From JBBQRS01 sp038214535 (lineage in GTDB: Bacteria > Chloroflexota > Anaerolineae > CG2-30-64-16), in the NCBI GenBank assembly GCA_038214535.1, contig JBBQRS010000092.1, positions 1-18,847 on the forward strand: 18,847 nt of DNA, given 5' to 3'. Position numbers and translations under genes: made by a program. This document shows positions 1-7,584 of this stretch, in pieces (positions within the stretch are counted from its first letter, which is position 1; each line of letters opens with the position of its first letter). The notes beneath the pieces were generated by a model that was not told the DNA's origin, made no database searches, and worked only from the letters and a program-made list of their open reading frames with translations.

Positions 1-95
1 TCTTGGTGCCCTTGTCGTTCCCCCGTGTTTCCTCGCCCGTCCTCGCCCCCGGGGGGCGGGGCGCTCCCCCCCGGCCCGGCCCCACTACGAGCGGG
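1..95. other. C/G-homopolymer-rich window edge, no gene seen
   Basis: Runs of C and G dominate this stretch, with no codon structure or recognisable protein. An open frame crosses it, but its product is proline/arginine low-complexity and it has no ribosome binding site. The composition differs from the neighbouring genes. It may be a low-quality contig end or a non-coding GC-rich patch. Confidence 0.5.
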
Positions 96-144
96 CAAAC
101 GCTTATGCGATTTGTAGACGGCGCACGCGGAGATGGGGCTACGC

Positions 145-190
145 CCTTCGCGATCTTCGTCCTTCGCGTCACTTCGTGGCTTCGTGTTCC
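145..190. repeat. TTCG(T/C)G-type short tandem repeat
   Basis: Five TTCG words start at about 147, 156, 163, 173 and 181, giving a degenerate 8-10 nt periodicity (CTTCGCGAT, CTTCGTC, CTTCGCGTCA, CTTCGTGG, CTTCGTGTTC). A related, more regular array lies at 8983-9007 in the opposite orientation. It sits 3' of the PhyH-family gene, whose stop is at 223. No function can be read from the sequence; it is probably a dispersed intergenic repeat. Confidence 0.5.
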
Positions 191-222
191 AATCGCTCGG
201 CGCACTCCGCGAGATATTTGAA

Positions 223-1080
223 TTACTTCTGCTCGAAGTCGAATGCCTGATTATGACCCAGATAATTGATCGGGCCATCCACGTAATTCGCGGCGATGGT
301 TAGATCCGGGTGTTGCAGCAGCGACTCGGCCTCACGCGCAAACGGCGCGCCTCTCGCCGCGAACCAGCCCATATGTTGGATCATGGCGATCATTGGGCGC
401 GCCTGGTCGGTGTGATTGGGCATCCCTGCGTGCCACATGCGAATGTCGCGGATCAGGACGCTGCCGGCCTTCACGTTGGGCTGGATCGGCGGGACGACAG
501 CGCGCCGGGCTTCGAGCTTCTCCGCGGGTACCTTGATGTCATGCTCCCAGGCGAACATCGTCGTATCGAGGTGTGTGCCCGGCCAGATTTCCGTGCTGCC
601 GTTCTCCGGCGACACGTCTACCAGCGGGACGTTGACCACCAGGCTGAACGCCGGCGAAGCGACGGTCAGGTCGGGCCAGAGCTGGCCGATGTCGGGGTGG
701 ACGGGCTGGCGGTCTGTGCCGTGCGGCGTGGCCGTGTTACCCGTGTACGCCGTCAGCTTGACGCCCGGCCCCAGCAGCGCCTTCGTCACGGCGATCACCA
801 TGTCATTCACCAGCACATCGCGGAAGATGTAGGGCGGGAAGGGCGGCGGGTCCTGCTGGACGTTGCCACGGTTCCAGTTGAACGGGGCGTCAGGCCGCGC
901 CAGGATCGTCTCCAGGTCGGCCAGCATCCGCTCACGCAGCGCGGCGATATGCTCGAGGCTGACCACGTCCTCCAGGACGACGAAACCATCCTCGCGCACG
1001 GCGCGCACCGCCTCTTGCAGGTGCGCCGGGTCCATCACGCCGGATTCCAGTTCCTCCGGGCTGATCTTGATGCTGTTCAT
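223..1080 (-). CDS. PhyH-family Fe(II)/2-oxoglutarate dioxygenase
   Basis: A 285-residue protein of the phytanoyl-CoA dioxygenase (PhyH) superfamily, predicted to be a soluble non-heme iron oxygenase using O2 and 2-oxoglutarate. Visible signs are the H-x-D metal pair (HPD, residues 128-130), the distal metal histidine in MWHAGMPN (H217) and a following arginine (R228) that would bind 2-oxoglutarate. Length is normal for the family. The start at 1080 is chosen because GGAG lies 7 nt upstream; a longer frame to 1152 reads into a palindromic repeat and is unlikely. It is the last gene of the SBP1-MalF1-MalG1-GH4-A cluster, separated from GH4-A by a family A repeat. Its substrate is unknown. The context suggests oxidation or demethylation of a sugar or aglycone, which is inference. 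Confidence 0.85.
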   Translation of the reverse strand: MNSIKISPEELESGVMDPAHLQEAVRAVREDGFVVLEDVVSLEHIAALRERMLADLETILARPDAPFNWNRGNVQQDPPPFPPYIFRDVLVNDMVIAVTKALLGPGVKLTAYTGNTATPHGTDRQPVHPDIGQLWPDLTVASPAFSLVVNVPLVDVSPENGSTEIWPGTHLDTTMFAWEHDIKVPAEKLEARRAVVPPIQPNVKAGSVLIRDIRMWHAGMPNHTDQARPMIAMIQHMGWFAARGAPFAREAESLLQHPDLTIAANYVDGPINYLGHNQAFDFEQK

Positions 1081-1110
1081 GCTCACTCCAATGGTTGCCG
1101 CGTCTCTTTC

Positions 1111-1199
1111 CCTTCGTAGTGACGGCTTCAGCCGTTGTACTGACCTCCGCAACGGCTGAAGCCGTCACTACGAAGGAGAGCAACGCGCAGTTTTCGGAT
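1111..1199 (-). repeat. Family A palindromic element, copy 1
   Basis: A perfect inverted repeat with 27-bp arms (1111-1137 and 1150-1176) and a 12-nt spacer. Each arm contains a smaller palindrome, ACGGCT-tc-AGCCGT, so a branched fold is possible. A 28-nt right flank (to 1199) is shared with copies 3 and 4. It lies 29 nt after the GH4-A stop, between GH4-A and the PhyH gene. It has no transposase and no visible target duplication. It could act as a transcript-end hairpin or be a REP/MITE-like mobile element. Confidence 0.9.
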
Positions 1200-1205
1200 G
1201 GATAT

Positions 1206-2507
1206 TTAGGCGAATTGCGGCAGGTAGGCCTTCTGGGCGACCAACATCTCGTCCAGCAGCTTCTCCGCGATGTCCGGGTCGGGTACCAGCGGATCGAGCA
1301 TCAACCCTTCCAGCGCGGTCTTCCGGTCGCCGGTGACGGCGGCCTCCAGGTTCAGGTCCATCACGTCGAGCTGGCGGTTCATCAGCGACGCGATCGGCAG
1401 CGGCAGGTCGCCCATGCCCACGCCGTAGATGCGGTCCGCGCCAATCAGCGCGGGCACTTCGATCACCGCGTCGCGCTTCAGGTTGGTGATGTAGCCGTCG
1501 TTCGGGATGTTCACCGAGAGGACGTAACGATTCTTGCCGTCCAGCAGCGACAGGATGATGTCCATCGTCTGCCACTTATAGCCGCGCTCCACCATGAACT
1601 GCTCCAGCTCTTCCGGCGAGAGCGGCCCGCTGCCCGCAGCGTATTTCTCCAGCATCTGCGTCATGCGCTCGACTTCTTTATCCGCCTCGAAAACCCAACT
1701 GTTGTAGCCGGGCGTCAGGTGGTTCTCGGCCCAACTGATGTACTCACCTACGTGGCTGTCGGCGGGGCCGGGGAAATAGCCGAAGCGGTCGAGGCAGTAG
1801 CGCGACAACGGTTGCCAGCTCGGATCCACCGCCTTAATCTTCTCACGCACGGCGGGATAAAGGTCTTCACCGGTGCCCACATGCCGGATGTCCATCACCC
1901 AGTGGCAGTGATTGATGCCCGCGGCCTTGATCTCCACCTCTTCTTCCGGGATGCCCAGCACCTTGTCGGCCAGCGAACGCCGGGTGATATATGCGCCCAG
2001 GCAGACGCCCACCGACTTGACCTTCGTGTACCGTTGCACGGCCAGGGTCAGCCGGCTTTCGGGGTTGCTCATCTGCACGAACCAGGCGTTCGGGCAGAGG
2101 GCTTCGATATCGCGCGCAATCGCCAGCGTGATCGGAACCTGGCGCAGGGTGTGGAAGAAACCGCCCGGCCCGCCGTTCTCGCCATACAGATCGCCGCAGC
2201 CGAGTTTGCGCGGGATGGCGATATCCATCTGCCAGAGCGGGTAGCGATTCTGCTCGACGGCGCCCACCACGATATCGGCCCCCGGCAGCGCCTCGCGCCG
2301 ATCCGTGGTAGACCATATCTTCATCTCGGCCTGCCACGTCTCGTTCAGCCGGTTGCACAGCCGATGCATCCGATCCAGCCGCTCTTCGTTAAGGTCTACC
2401 AGCACGACCTCGCTGCCCCGCATCTCCGGGGCCTCCATGATGTCGCGGACGGTCATCGTGCCGAACGAGAAACTCCCCGCGCCAATGACGACGATCTTGT
2501 AAGCCAT
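1206..2507 (-). CDS. GH4 family glycosidase (GH4-A), atypical CLGA motif
   Basis: A 433-residue glycoside hydrolase family 4 protein. The family uses NAD+ and a divalent metal (usually Mn2+) in an oxidation-elimination mechanism. Seen here: N-terminal Rossmann loop VVIGAGSFSFG (5-16), ENGGPGG (110-116), SNPE (147-150), metal cysteine C169, metal histidine in INH (H200) and HVGEY (252-256). The tetrapeptide after the metal cysteine, which varies with GH4 specificity, is CLGA, not one of the usual CHxx, CDMP or CNVP forms. Substrate is therefore unassigned. The ATG at 2507 has AGGAG about 8 nt upstream. It follows the MalG1 permease, with a family A repeat between them, and precedes the PhyH gene. 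An LplD/MelA-like alpha-glycosidase is the best broad guess. Confidence 0.9.
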   Translation of the reverse strand: MAYKIVVIGAGSFSFGTMTVRDIMEAPEMRGSEVVLVDLNEERLDRMHRLCNRLNETWQAEMKIWSTTDRREALPGADIVVGAVEQNRYPLWQMDIAIPRKLGCGDLYGENGGPGGFFHTLRQVPITLAIARDIEALCPNAWFVQMSNPESRLTLAVQRYTKVKSVGVCLGAYITRRSLADKVLGIPEEEVEIKAAGINHCHWVMDIRHVGTGEDLYPAVREKIKAVDPSWQPLSRYCLDRFGYFPGPADSHVGEYISWAENHLTPGYNSWVFEADKEVERMTQMLEKYAAGSGPLSPEELEQFMVERGYKWQTMDIILSLLDGKNRYVLSVNIPNDGYITNLKRDAVIEVPALIGADRIYGVGMGDLPLPIASLMNRQLDVMDLNLEAAVTGDRKTALEGLMLDPLVPDPDIAEKLLDEMLVAQKAYLPQFA

Positions 2508-2605
2508 CTTCTTTCTCCTGAATTATGTGTTTGAACGGGCGGCCTGCTGACCGCCGCACGATGTGCTATCGGTAAAAGCTCAGTAGTCTGTATGATTGAT
2601 TCCCA

Positions 2606-2667
2606 CTTTGTAGTGACGGCTTTAGCCGTTGTCGTGTCCCCCAACGGCTGAAGCCGTCATTACAAAG
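2606..2667 (-). repeat. Family A palindromic element, copy 2
   Basis: 26-bp arms (2606-2631 and 2642-2667) with two mismatches, both compatible with G-U pairing in RNA, and a 10-nt spacer nearly identical to that of copy 3. It begins about 38 nt after the MalG1 stop (2706) and lies before the GH4-A start (2507). Its right flank is diverged from the other copies. The rest of the 198-nt gap shows no clear promoter. Confidence 0.88.
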
Positions 2668-2705
2668 GGAATAACTCGATGATCTGGGATATTCGAACAG
2701 CCTGT

Positions 2706-3605
2706 TTAGCCCTTCACGCCGGAAATGACGACGCCCTGAATGTACGACCGTTGGGCGACGAAGAACAGGATCAGCGGCGGCAGCATGGCGATGAACGAGA
2801 CTACCATCAACTCCGACCAGAGTACCCGATAGGTGCCGCGCAGATAGGAGAGCGCCAGCGCCAGCGGGAACGATTCCAGCTTGCTCAGGTAGATCAGCGG
2901 CCCCAGGAACTCGTTCCACGCCCAGGAAAACGCGAAGATCGCCGTGATGCCCAGGGCCGGCTTGCTCATCGGCAACATGATGCGCCAGAACAACCCGAAT
3001 GTGCTGCACCCATCTATCTTGGCCGCATCGTCCAGCTCGCGCGGGATCGTCGCGTAATATTGCCGCAGCAGGAAGGTGAAGTAGGCGCTGCCGAAGAAGG
3101 CGGGTACCACCAGCGGGTAATACGTGTTGACCCAGCCGATCTTCGAGAAGAACAGAAAGAGCGGGATCATCGTCACCTGGCCGGGCAGCATCATCGTCGC
3201 CAGCACGATCAGGAAGAGCACGCGACTGCCGGGAAAGCTGAGCCGGGCGAACGCAAACGCCACGATCGAGTTCGACATCACCGTGCCCACCGTGATTCCC
3301 AGGCTCATCAGCAGCGAGTTTTTCAGGAACACCCACAACGGCACGGGGAAGATGGTCAGCGCGCTGCGGTAGTTTGCCCACACCACGGGGTCAGGGATCC
3401 AGATGGGGGGAAACTTCGACACCTGATCGGGCGTCTTGAGCGATGTGGAGATCATCCAGGCCAGCGGGATTAGCACCACGATGCCACCGAGGATCAGGAT
3501 GCCATGCGTCACCAGGTGCTGAAGACGTTTGGTCCGGCTCAAGCCGCCCGTAATCTCGGTTTGAACGGCGACATCGGTCTGATCGAGCGAGGTTGCTGTG
3601 CTCAT
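2706..3605 (-). CDS. CUT1 sugar ABC transporter permease, MalG type (module 1)
   Basis: A 299-residue inner-membrane permease of the binding-protein-dependent sugar importer family. It has an N-terminal cytoplasmic tail, about six hydrophobic segments (first around 33-53) and the EAA loop contacting the ATPase (about 189-212, ELDDAAKIDG then FWRIMLP). The ATG at 3605 overlaps the stop of the preceding permease gene by 4 nt (ATGA), and GGAGG lies about 9 nt upstream, so translation is probably coupled. The partner is the MalF-type permease encoded immediately upstream. No ATPase gene is in the cluster; a shared MsmK/UgpC-type ATPase encoded elsewhere is usual for this class. Its substrate follows from SBP1 and is unknown. 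Confidence 0.93.
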   Translation of the reverse strand: MSTATSLDQTDVAVQTEITGGLSRTKRLQHLVTHGILILGGIVVLIPLAWMISTSLKTPDQVSKFPPIWIPDPVVWANYRSALTIFPVPLWVFLKNSLLMSLGITVGTVMSNSIVAFAFARLSFPGSRVLFLIVLATMMLPGQVTMIPLFLFFSKIGWVNTYYPLVVPAFFGSAYFTFLLRQYYATIPRELDDAAKIDGCSTFGLFWRIMLPMSKPALGITAIFAFSWAWNEFLGPLIYLSKLESFPLALALSYLRGTYRVLWSELMVVSFIAMLPPLILFFVAQRSYIQGVVISGVKG

Positions 3606-4573
3606 GATCGCTTACCTCCGATCTCGGCCTCATAGTACACCCAGGCGTTGGATGACTTGAACACCAGTAGCGTGATGATCATGATGATGATGAAGAAGAG
3701 CCACGCCAGCGCGCTGGCGAACCCGAAGCGGTATTGCTTGAACGCCAGGTTATAGAGATACAGCACATACATCAGCGTCGAGTTGGCCGGGCCGCCCTTG
3801 GTCATCACGAAGACGTTGGTGAACACCTGGAACGACCAGATCATATCGGTGATCAACACGAAGAAAAGGGTCGGGCTGATCATCGGAATTGTGATGTTGC
3901 GGAAACGTCGCCACGCTCCGGCTCCATCAATCGTGGCCGCCTCGTAGAGCGGCGTCGGGATAGATTGCAGCCCGGCCAGGAAAATCAACATATTGGCGCC
4001 CGCGCCCCAGATGCTCATGATGACCAGCGCCAACTTCGCGACGCCCGGGTCTTGCAGCCACCGCACCTTATCAATCCCGAGCCACGAGAGGAACCAGTTG
4101 ATGAGGCCGAAATCGGTGTTGAAGAGCCACAGCCACAGCATGGACACCGCGATGCCGGGAATGACGGCCGGCAAGTAATAGATCATGCGATAGGCGCTGC
4201 GGCCGCGGATCCCCTGATTGAGCAGCATTGCGATACTAAAACCGACGATCATGGTGAGTGGGATGCTCAGGGCGACGTAATACGCGGTATTAAAGAGCGC
4301 TTTCCAAAACAGAGAGCGGGTCGTGTCAAACGAAAGAAGTTGGGCGTAATTCTCTATTCCCACCCATTTGTAACTGAACATATCGGTTTCCATGAAACTC
4401 AGGCCCAACGAGGCGAGCATAGGCCCGGCGATGAACACCACGAAACCGATGATCCAGGGCGAAATCAAGATATACGCGGTGATCGCCTCGCGCCGGCGCG
4501 CGTTGAGGCGCGGCCCGCCGGTGGGTGGGGTCGCGGCAGACGGCTCTTGCAATTCAGCAGATGCAGTGGTCAT
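3602..4573 (-). CDS. CUT1 sugar ABC transporter permease, MalF type (module 1)
   Basis: A 323-residue membrane permease forming a heterodimer with the MalG-type protein. It has a polar N-terminus (1-30), about six membrane segments starting near residue 31, and the EAA loop EAATIDGAGAWRRFRNITIP (211-230). The start at 4573 is preferred because AGGAGAG lies about 8 nt upstream; a longer frame to 4612 runs into the family B hairpin. It lies between the binding-protein gene (stop 4653) and the MalG-type gene, with which it overlaps by 4 nt. The intergenic hairpin upstream may lower permease expression relative to the binding protein, as known for malE-malF in E. coli (analogy, not shown here). 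Confidence 0.93.
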   Translation of the reverse strand: MTTASAELQEPSAATPPTGGPRLNARRREAITAYILISPWIIGFVVFIAGPMLASLGLSFMETDMFSYKWVGIENYAQLLSFDTTRSLFWKALFNTAYYVALSIPLTMIVGFSIAMLLNQGIRGRSAYRMIYYLPAVIPGIAVSMLWLWLFNTDFGLINWFLSWLGIDKVRWLQDPGVAKLALVIMSIWGAGANMLIFLAGLQSIPTPLYEAATIDGAGAWRRFRNITIPMISPTLFFVLITDMIWSFQVFTNVFVMTKGGPANSTLMYVLYLYNLAFKQYRFGFASALAWLFFIIIMIITLLVFKSSNAWVYYEAEIGGKRS

Positions 4574-4600
4574 GTGACGCTCTCCTGCTGTGATGTCCGC

Positions 4601-4632
4601 CGTGCAACGCACCTTTGGAGGTGCGTTGCACG
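4601..4632 (-). repeat. Family B hairpin, copy 1 (SBP1-MalF1 junction)
   Basis: A perfect inverted repeat with 14-bp arms CGTGCAACGCACCT (4601-4614) and complement (4619-4632), loop TTGG. It begins 20 nt after the SBP1 stop and ends 28 nt before the MalF1 start. The same core is present at the equivalent place in module 2 (13473-13507). There is no U-run, so partial termination or mRNA 3'-end protection is more plausible than a strong intrinsic terminator. Confidence 0.88.
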
Positions 4633-4652
4633 TTCTGAGTGAGACAGTGCGA

Positions 4653-6041
4653 CTACTGGTAGAGCGAGTTGATACGCTCGGCTGCCAGGTCGAGACCTTC
4701 CTGGAACGGCAACTCTCCGGTGACCCAGATCTGTTCCCAGATCGGGTTTAAGACTTCGTTGGCCTTCTGGGAATCCTTGAACTCAGGGGTGAGGCGGGCA
4801 TACTCCATGATGTCATTGAACGCCTTGACGTTCTTCCCGGCCTGAGCGCCCATCGAGACCGTGTCCCAAACGTCGCGCATGCTGCGGCGCGCCGGTTGCA
4901 GCCCCAGGATGCCCAGGCACATCGCCTTTTGCGCCCACGGCCCGGTCAGGAACTCGATCAGTTTGACCGACGCATCCTTCTCTTTGGTGCCATTGAACGC
5001 GGAATAGCTGTTTACAAACGTCAGGCCGGCCTGCCCGGCAGACCCCTTCGGCAGCGTGGCAAAATCCCAGGCAAAGTTGTTTTCACGGATGTAGTTCGTT
5101 ACCGTCCAGCTATGTGACTCTACGAGGCCCACTTTGCCGGTCGAGAAGACATTCCACCACCCCATGTCGGGGATCTGGCCCGGTTTGGCCGAGGTGGGAT
5201 TCGCGCCGTAGATCATGTCATAGTTGTACTTGAGACCTTCGGCGGCCTTCGCTTCGTTGAACAGCGCTTCCGTGCCGAACAGGTCGGCGTTCATCCACTC
5301 GCCGCCGTTCATCCAGACCCAGTGTTGCAGATAGCCGTCCGAGATGTAGTTGCCCCACTGGGTGATCTCGCCGTCCGTGACCTTGGTGCATTTCTGGCAC
5401 GCATCGAGATAGGTCGCCACATCCCAGGTTCCATCCGGATAGGGCACGCCGGCCTCGTCCAGGATATCCTTGTTGTAACCCAGGGCGACCGTCGAGATGT
5501 ATTTGGGGATACCGTAAAGCTTGCCGTCCAGCACCTGGCCCACCACGTTGCCGGGGTAGAAGTCGGACATGTACTCTTTGTCGAAATACTCATCCAGTTG
5601 TAGGAGCTGGCCCTTCTCCATCAAGCCTCCGCTCCACCAGATGAAGAAGACGTCGGGCGCATCGCCCGCGACGGCCTGCGCGTAGAGCTTATCCTGATAG
5701 TCGTCCGACTCCGCGGATTCCCACGTCACCGTAATGCCCGGGTTCTCCAGCTCGAAGCGGGGGATGATGTCGTCGGTCCAGAACTTGATGCCTTCCGGCC
5801 CGACCCAGCTTCCCTCGGCGAGGCGGATGCTCGCCGGTGCGACGGCCGGCGCGATTTCCGCCGGAACCTCGACCGTTTCTTTGACCGTAACGACCTTTTC
5901 GACTTCCTTTTCGACTTCGACCGTCTCTTTGACGGTCACGACCTTCTCGACTACCTGCGGCGCGCACGCCGTCAGGGCCGTCCCGCCTGCCGCAAGGGCA
6001 GAGAGGCGCAGAAAATGGCGACGACTCATCGAACCTGACAT
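4653..6041 (-). CDS. Extracellular sugar-binding lipoprotein (module 1)
   Basis: A 462-residue family 1 solute-binding protein that captures the substrate outside the membrane for the MalF1/MalG1 importer. The N-terminus has a twin-arginine signal (SRRHFLRLS, 6-14), a hydrophobic stretch and lipobox LTAC with Cys26 as lipid anchor. A charged linker follows in which EKVVTVKETVEV occurs twice (32-43, 48-59), a hallmark of Chloroflexota binding proteins. The rest is a typical two-lobed sugar-binding domain (WTDDIIPRFE; WWNVFSTGKVG near 300). The ATG at 6041 has AAGGAGAG about 7 nt upstream; the second Met (residue 5) would also keep the signal. It is the first gene of the module 1 operon, directly after ROK1. 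The substrate is not evident. Confidence 0.93.
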   Translation of the reverse strand: MSGSMSRRHFLRLSALAAGGTALTACAPQVVEKVVTVKETVEVEKEVEKVVTVKETVEVPAEIAPAVAPASIRLAEGSWVGPEGIKFWTDDIIPRFELENPGITVTWESAESDDYQDKLYAQAVAGDAPDVFFIWWSGGLMEKGQLLQLDEYFDKEYMSDFYPGNVVGQVLDGKLYGIPKYISTVALGYNKDILDEAGVPYPDGTWDVATYLDACQKCTKVTDGEITQWGNYISDGYLQHWVWMNGGEWMNADLFGTEALFNEAKAAEGLKYNYDMIYGANPTSAKPGQIPDMGWWNVFSTGKVGLVESHSWTVTNYIRENNFAWDFATLPKGSAGQAGLTFVNSYSAFNGTKEKDASVKLIEFLTGPWAQKAMCLGILGLQPARRSMRDVWDTVSMGAQAGKNVKAFNDIMEYARLTPEFKDSQKANEVLNPIWEQIWVTGELPFQEGLDLAAERINSLYQ

Positions 6042-6184
6042 GGTTTCTCTCCTTTTTCCTGTAGCTGTAACGGATAATTTGTGCGGAACGCTGTCCCCGC
6101 GATTTCATCGTTGAGACAAACGGTAAGGCGTTTCAGGGTTTCACCTCCTCGTGAGCCGGTTTCGCGTCGTAGCCTGATCAGCCA

Positions 6185-6268
6185 CTTTGTAGTGACGGCT
6201 TTAGCCGTTGTCGTGTCCCTCAGCGGCTAAAGCCGCTACTACGAAGGAGAGCAACGCGCCGTGCTCGG
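6185..6268 (-). repeat. Family A palindromic element, copy 3
   Basis: 26-nt arms (6185-6210 and 6221-6246) with several mismatches, and a spacer almost the same as copy 2. The right flank to about 6270 matches copy 1 at 25 of 28 positions (including GAAGGAGAGCAACGCGC) and reaches the ROK1 stop codon. It separates ROK1 from SBP1 and may end the ROK1 transcript. The remaining SBP1 upstream region (6042-6184) shows no convincing promoter. Confidence 0.88.
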
Positions 6269-6270
6269 AT

Positions 6271-7464
6271 CTAGGTCAGTCGGCGGGCGACCACCGCTTC
6301 CGTGGTGCCGTTGAGCACCAGCATAATTGCGCCCATGACGGCGGCGCGCCGTTCCAGCGGCGAGGCTTCCAGCCGGGGCATATAAAGCATCACATCGGTG
6401 AGCCGCCGGCGCATCGGCTCGATGAGATCGTCGGCCCACCGCGCGGCGCTGCCGCCCAGGACAATCAGTTCGGGGTCGAGCAGGGTGGCGACATTGAGCA
6501 CGGCCAGGCTGAGATAGTCCGCGGTTTCGGCCACCGTCGTTTGCGCCCAACCCGCGCCGGCGCGCGCCGCCTCGAACACTTCGTCGGAGGTCAGCTTATG
6601 GCCGTTGCCCACCGGGATGCCCTCTGCGGCCCTGGCCTGCGCCGCGCGCGCCACGATGCCCGCCGACGCCGTCAGGCTTTCCAGGTGGCCGAAGCTGGCG
6701 TAGGGCTGCCCCAAACGCTCCGGGCCGGGCACGAGATAGCCGATTTCCCCGGCAGCCCGGTGGAACCCGCGCTGGATCGCGCCGTCCTGGATGATGCCCG
6801 CCCCCATGCCGGTTCCTAATGAAATGCAGACGAGGCTCTGCGCGCCCCGCCCTGCGCCAAAGCCCCACTCGCCGAGCGCGGCCAGGTTGACGTCGTTTTC
6901 GATGAACACCGGCGCGGTGAAACGCGCGCTGAGGATCTCGCGCAGCGGCAGGTCGCGCCAACCCAGGCTGGGGGCGTAAGCGACGATCCCGTCGTTTGTG
7001 TTCGTCAGGCCAGGAACGCCCACCCCGATGCCGCGCACTGTCTGGCCTTCTTCCAACGGCACGGCCAGCAAGTCTTCGATCAATGCGAGCAAGCGTTCGA
7101 GGTTCGCTTCTGCGTCAGGGCCGTTGCCGGGCAGCTTGATCTCGTGTTGCACCGCGCCCGTCAGGTTGGCAATTGCGCCGATCCAATCTACGCCGCCCAG
7201 GTCAATCCCGATGACGGCATGGGCGTCGCCGCTGAACTCGAGCATGGCGCGCGGGCGGCCGCGCCGCGAGGCGACGTGACCGAGCGGGCGCACCAATTCT
7301 TCGGTCAGTAATTCATCCACGATGCGCATGACGGTGGGCAGGCTAAGGTTCAGGCGGCGGGCGATCTCGGTGCGCGCGAGGGGGCTTTCCTGCCGGAGCA
7401 GGTCGAGGACGGCGGATCGGTTGATGCTTCGCATCAGGCTGGCCGTAGCCGGCTGCGCTGTCAT
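6271..7464 (-). CDS. ROK family transcriptional regulator (ROK1)
   Basis: A 397-residue repressor-type ROK protein (NagC/Mlc/XylR class). An N-terminal winged helix-turn-helix spans about 11-75 (TEIARRLNLSLPTVMRIVDELL). A sugar-kinase-like domain follows, with DLGG (88-91), the sugar-binding/catalytic END (189-191) and SLGTGMGAG. The usual ROK zinc site is absent: EIGH is EIGY (240-243) and the cysteine cluster is missing. The ATG at 7464 has GGAG 7 nt upstream; an in-frame TTG at 7476 is less likely. It probably senses the sugar imported by the adjacent SBP1 transporter and represses itself through the palindrome at 7512-7528. It is paralogous to ROK2 along its whole length. Confidence 0.92.
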   Translation of the reverse strand: MTAQPATASLMRSINRSAVLDLLRQESPLARTEIARRLNLSLPTVMRIVDELLTEELVRPLGHVASRRGRPRAMLEFSGDAHAVIGIDLGGVDWIGAIANLTGAVQHEIKLPGNGPDAEANLERLLALIEDLLAVPLEEGQTVRGIGVGVPGLTNTNDGIVAYAPSLGWRDLPLREILSARFTAPVFIENDVNLAALGEWGFGAGRGAQSLVCISLGTGMGAGIIQDGAIQRGFHRAAGEIGYLVPGPERLGQPYASFGHLESLTASAGIVARAAQARAAEGIPVGNGHKLTSDEVFEAARAGAGWAQTTVAETADYLSLAVLNVATLLDPELIVLGGSAARWADDLIEPMRRRLTDVMLYMPRLEASPLERRAAVMGAIMLVLNGTTEAVVARRLT

Positions 7465-7511
7465 TGCGCGCTCCAAGGTTTCTCAGTACGGGGAAAGAGT
7501 CAAAAGTTTAT

Positions 7512-7528
7512 TTACTAACTGTATGTAA
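7512..7528 (-). promoter_or_regulatory. Putative ROK1 operator
   Basis: The imperfect palindrome TTACTAACTGTATGTAA lies 47 nt before the ROK1 start codon, just downstream of the -10 box. Its counterpart before ROK2 (16475-16491) shares the consensus TTACTAACnGTnnGTAA at nearly the same distance. A repressor bound here would block transcription initiation, which suggests autoregulation. Confidence 0.65.
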
Positions 7529-7533
7529 CTATT

Positions 7534-7564
7534 ATAATATCGCGCACGTATCGGCCTTTGTCAA
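7534..7564 (-). promoter_or_regulatory. ROK1 promoter
   Basis: On the minus strand TTGACA (7564-7559) is followed after 19 nt by TATTAT (7539-7534), with TATAAT overlapping it at 7536-7531. The -35 box sits in the block 7558-7580, which is 20/23 identical to 16518-16540 before ROK2 and includes AACCAATTT upstream of the -35 box. Confidence 0.6.
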
Positions 7565-7584
7565 GAACCAATTTACGCAAAAAT

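Noticed and set aside
310..1119. Long plus-strand open frame opposite the PhyH gene
   Set aside because: Antisense shadow in GC-rich DNA: arginine/histidine-rich product, no ribosome site, while the minus strand encodes a full conserved oxygenase.
1095..2534. 479-codon plus-strand open frame opposite GH4-A
   Set aside because: It begins within the family A repeat and mirrors GH4-A, which has all family motifs; the product resembles no known protein.
6134..6152. Possible tiny leader peptide before SBP1 (GTG AAA CCC TGA after AGGAGG on the minus strand)
   Set aside because: Only three codons with no attenuator hairpin pattern following, and not repeated before SBP2; likely chance.
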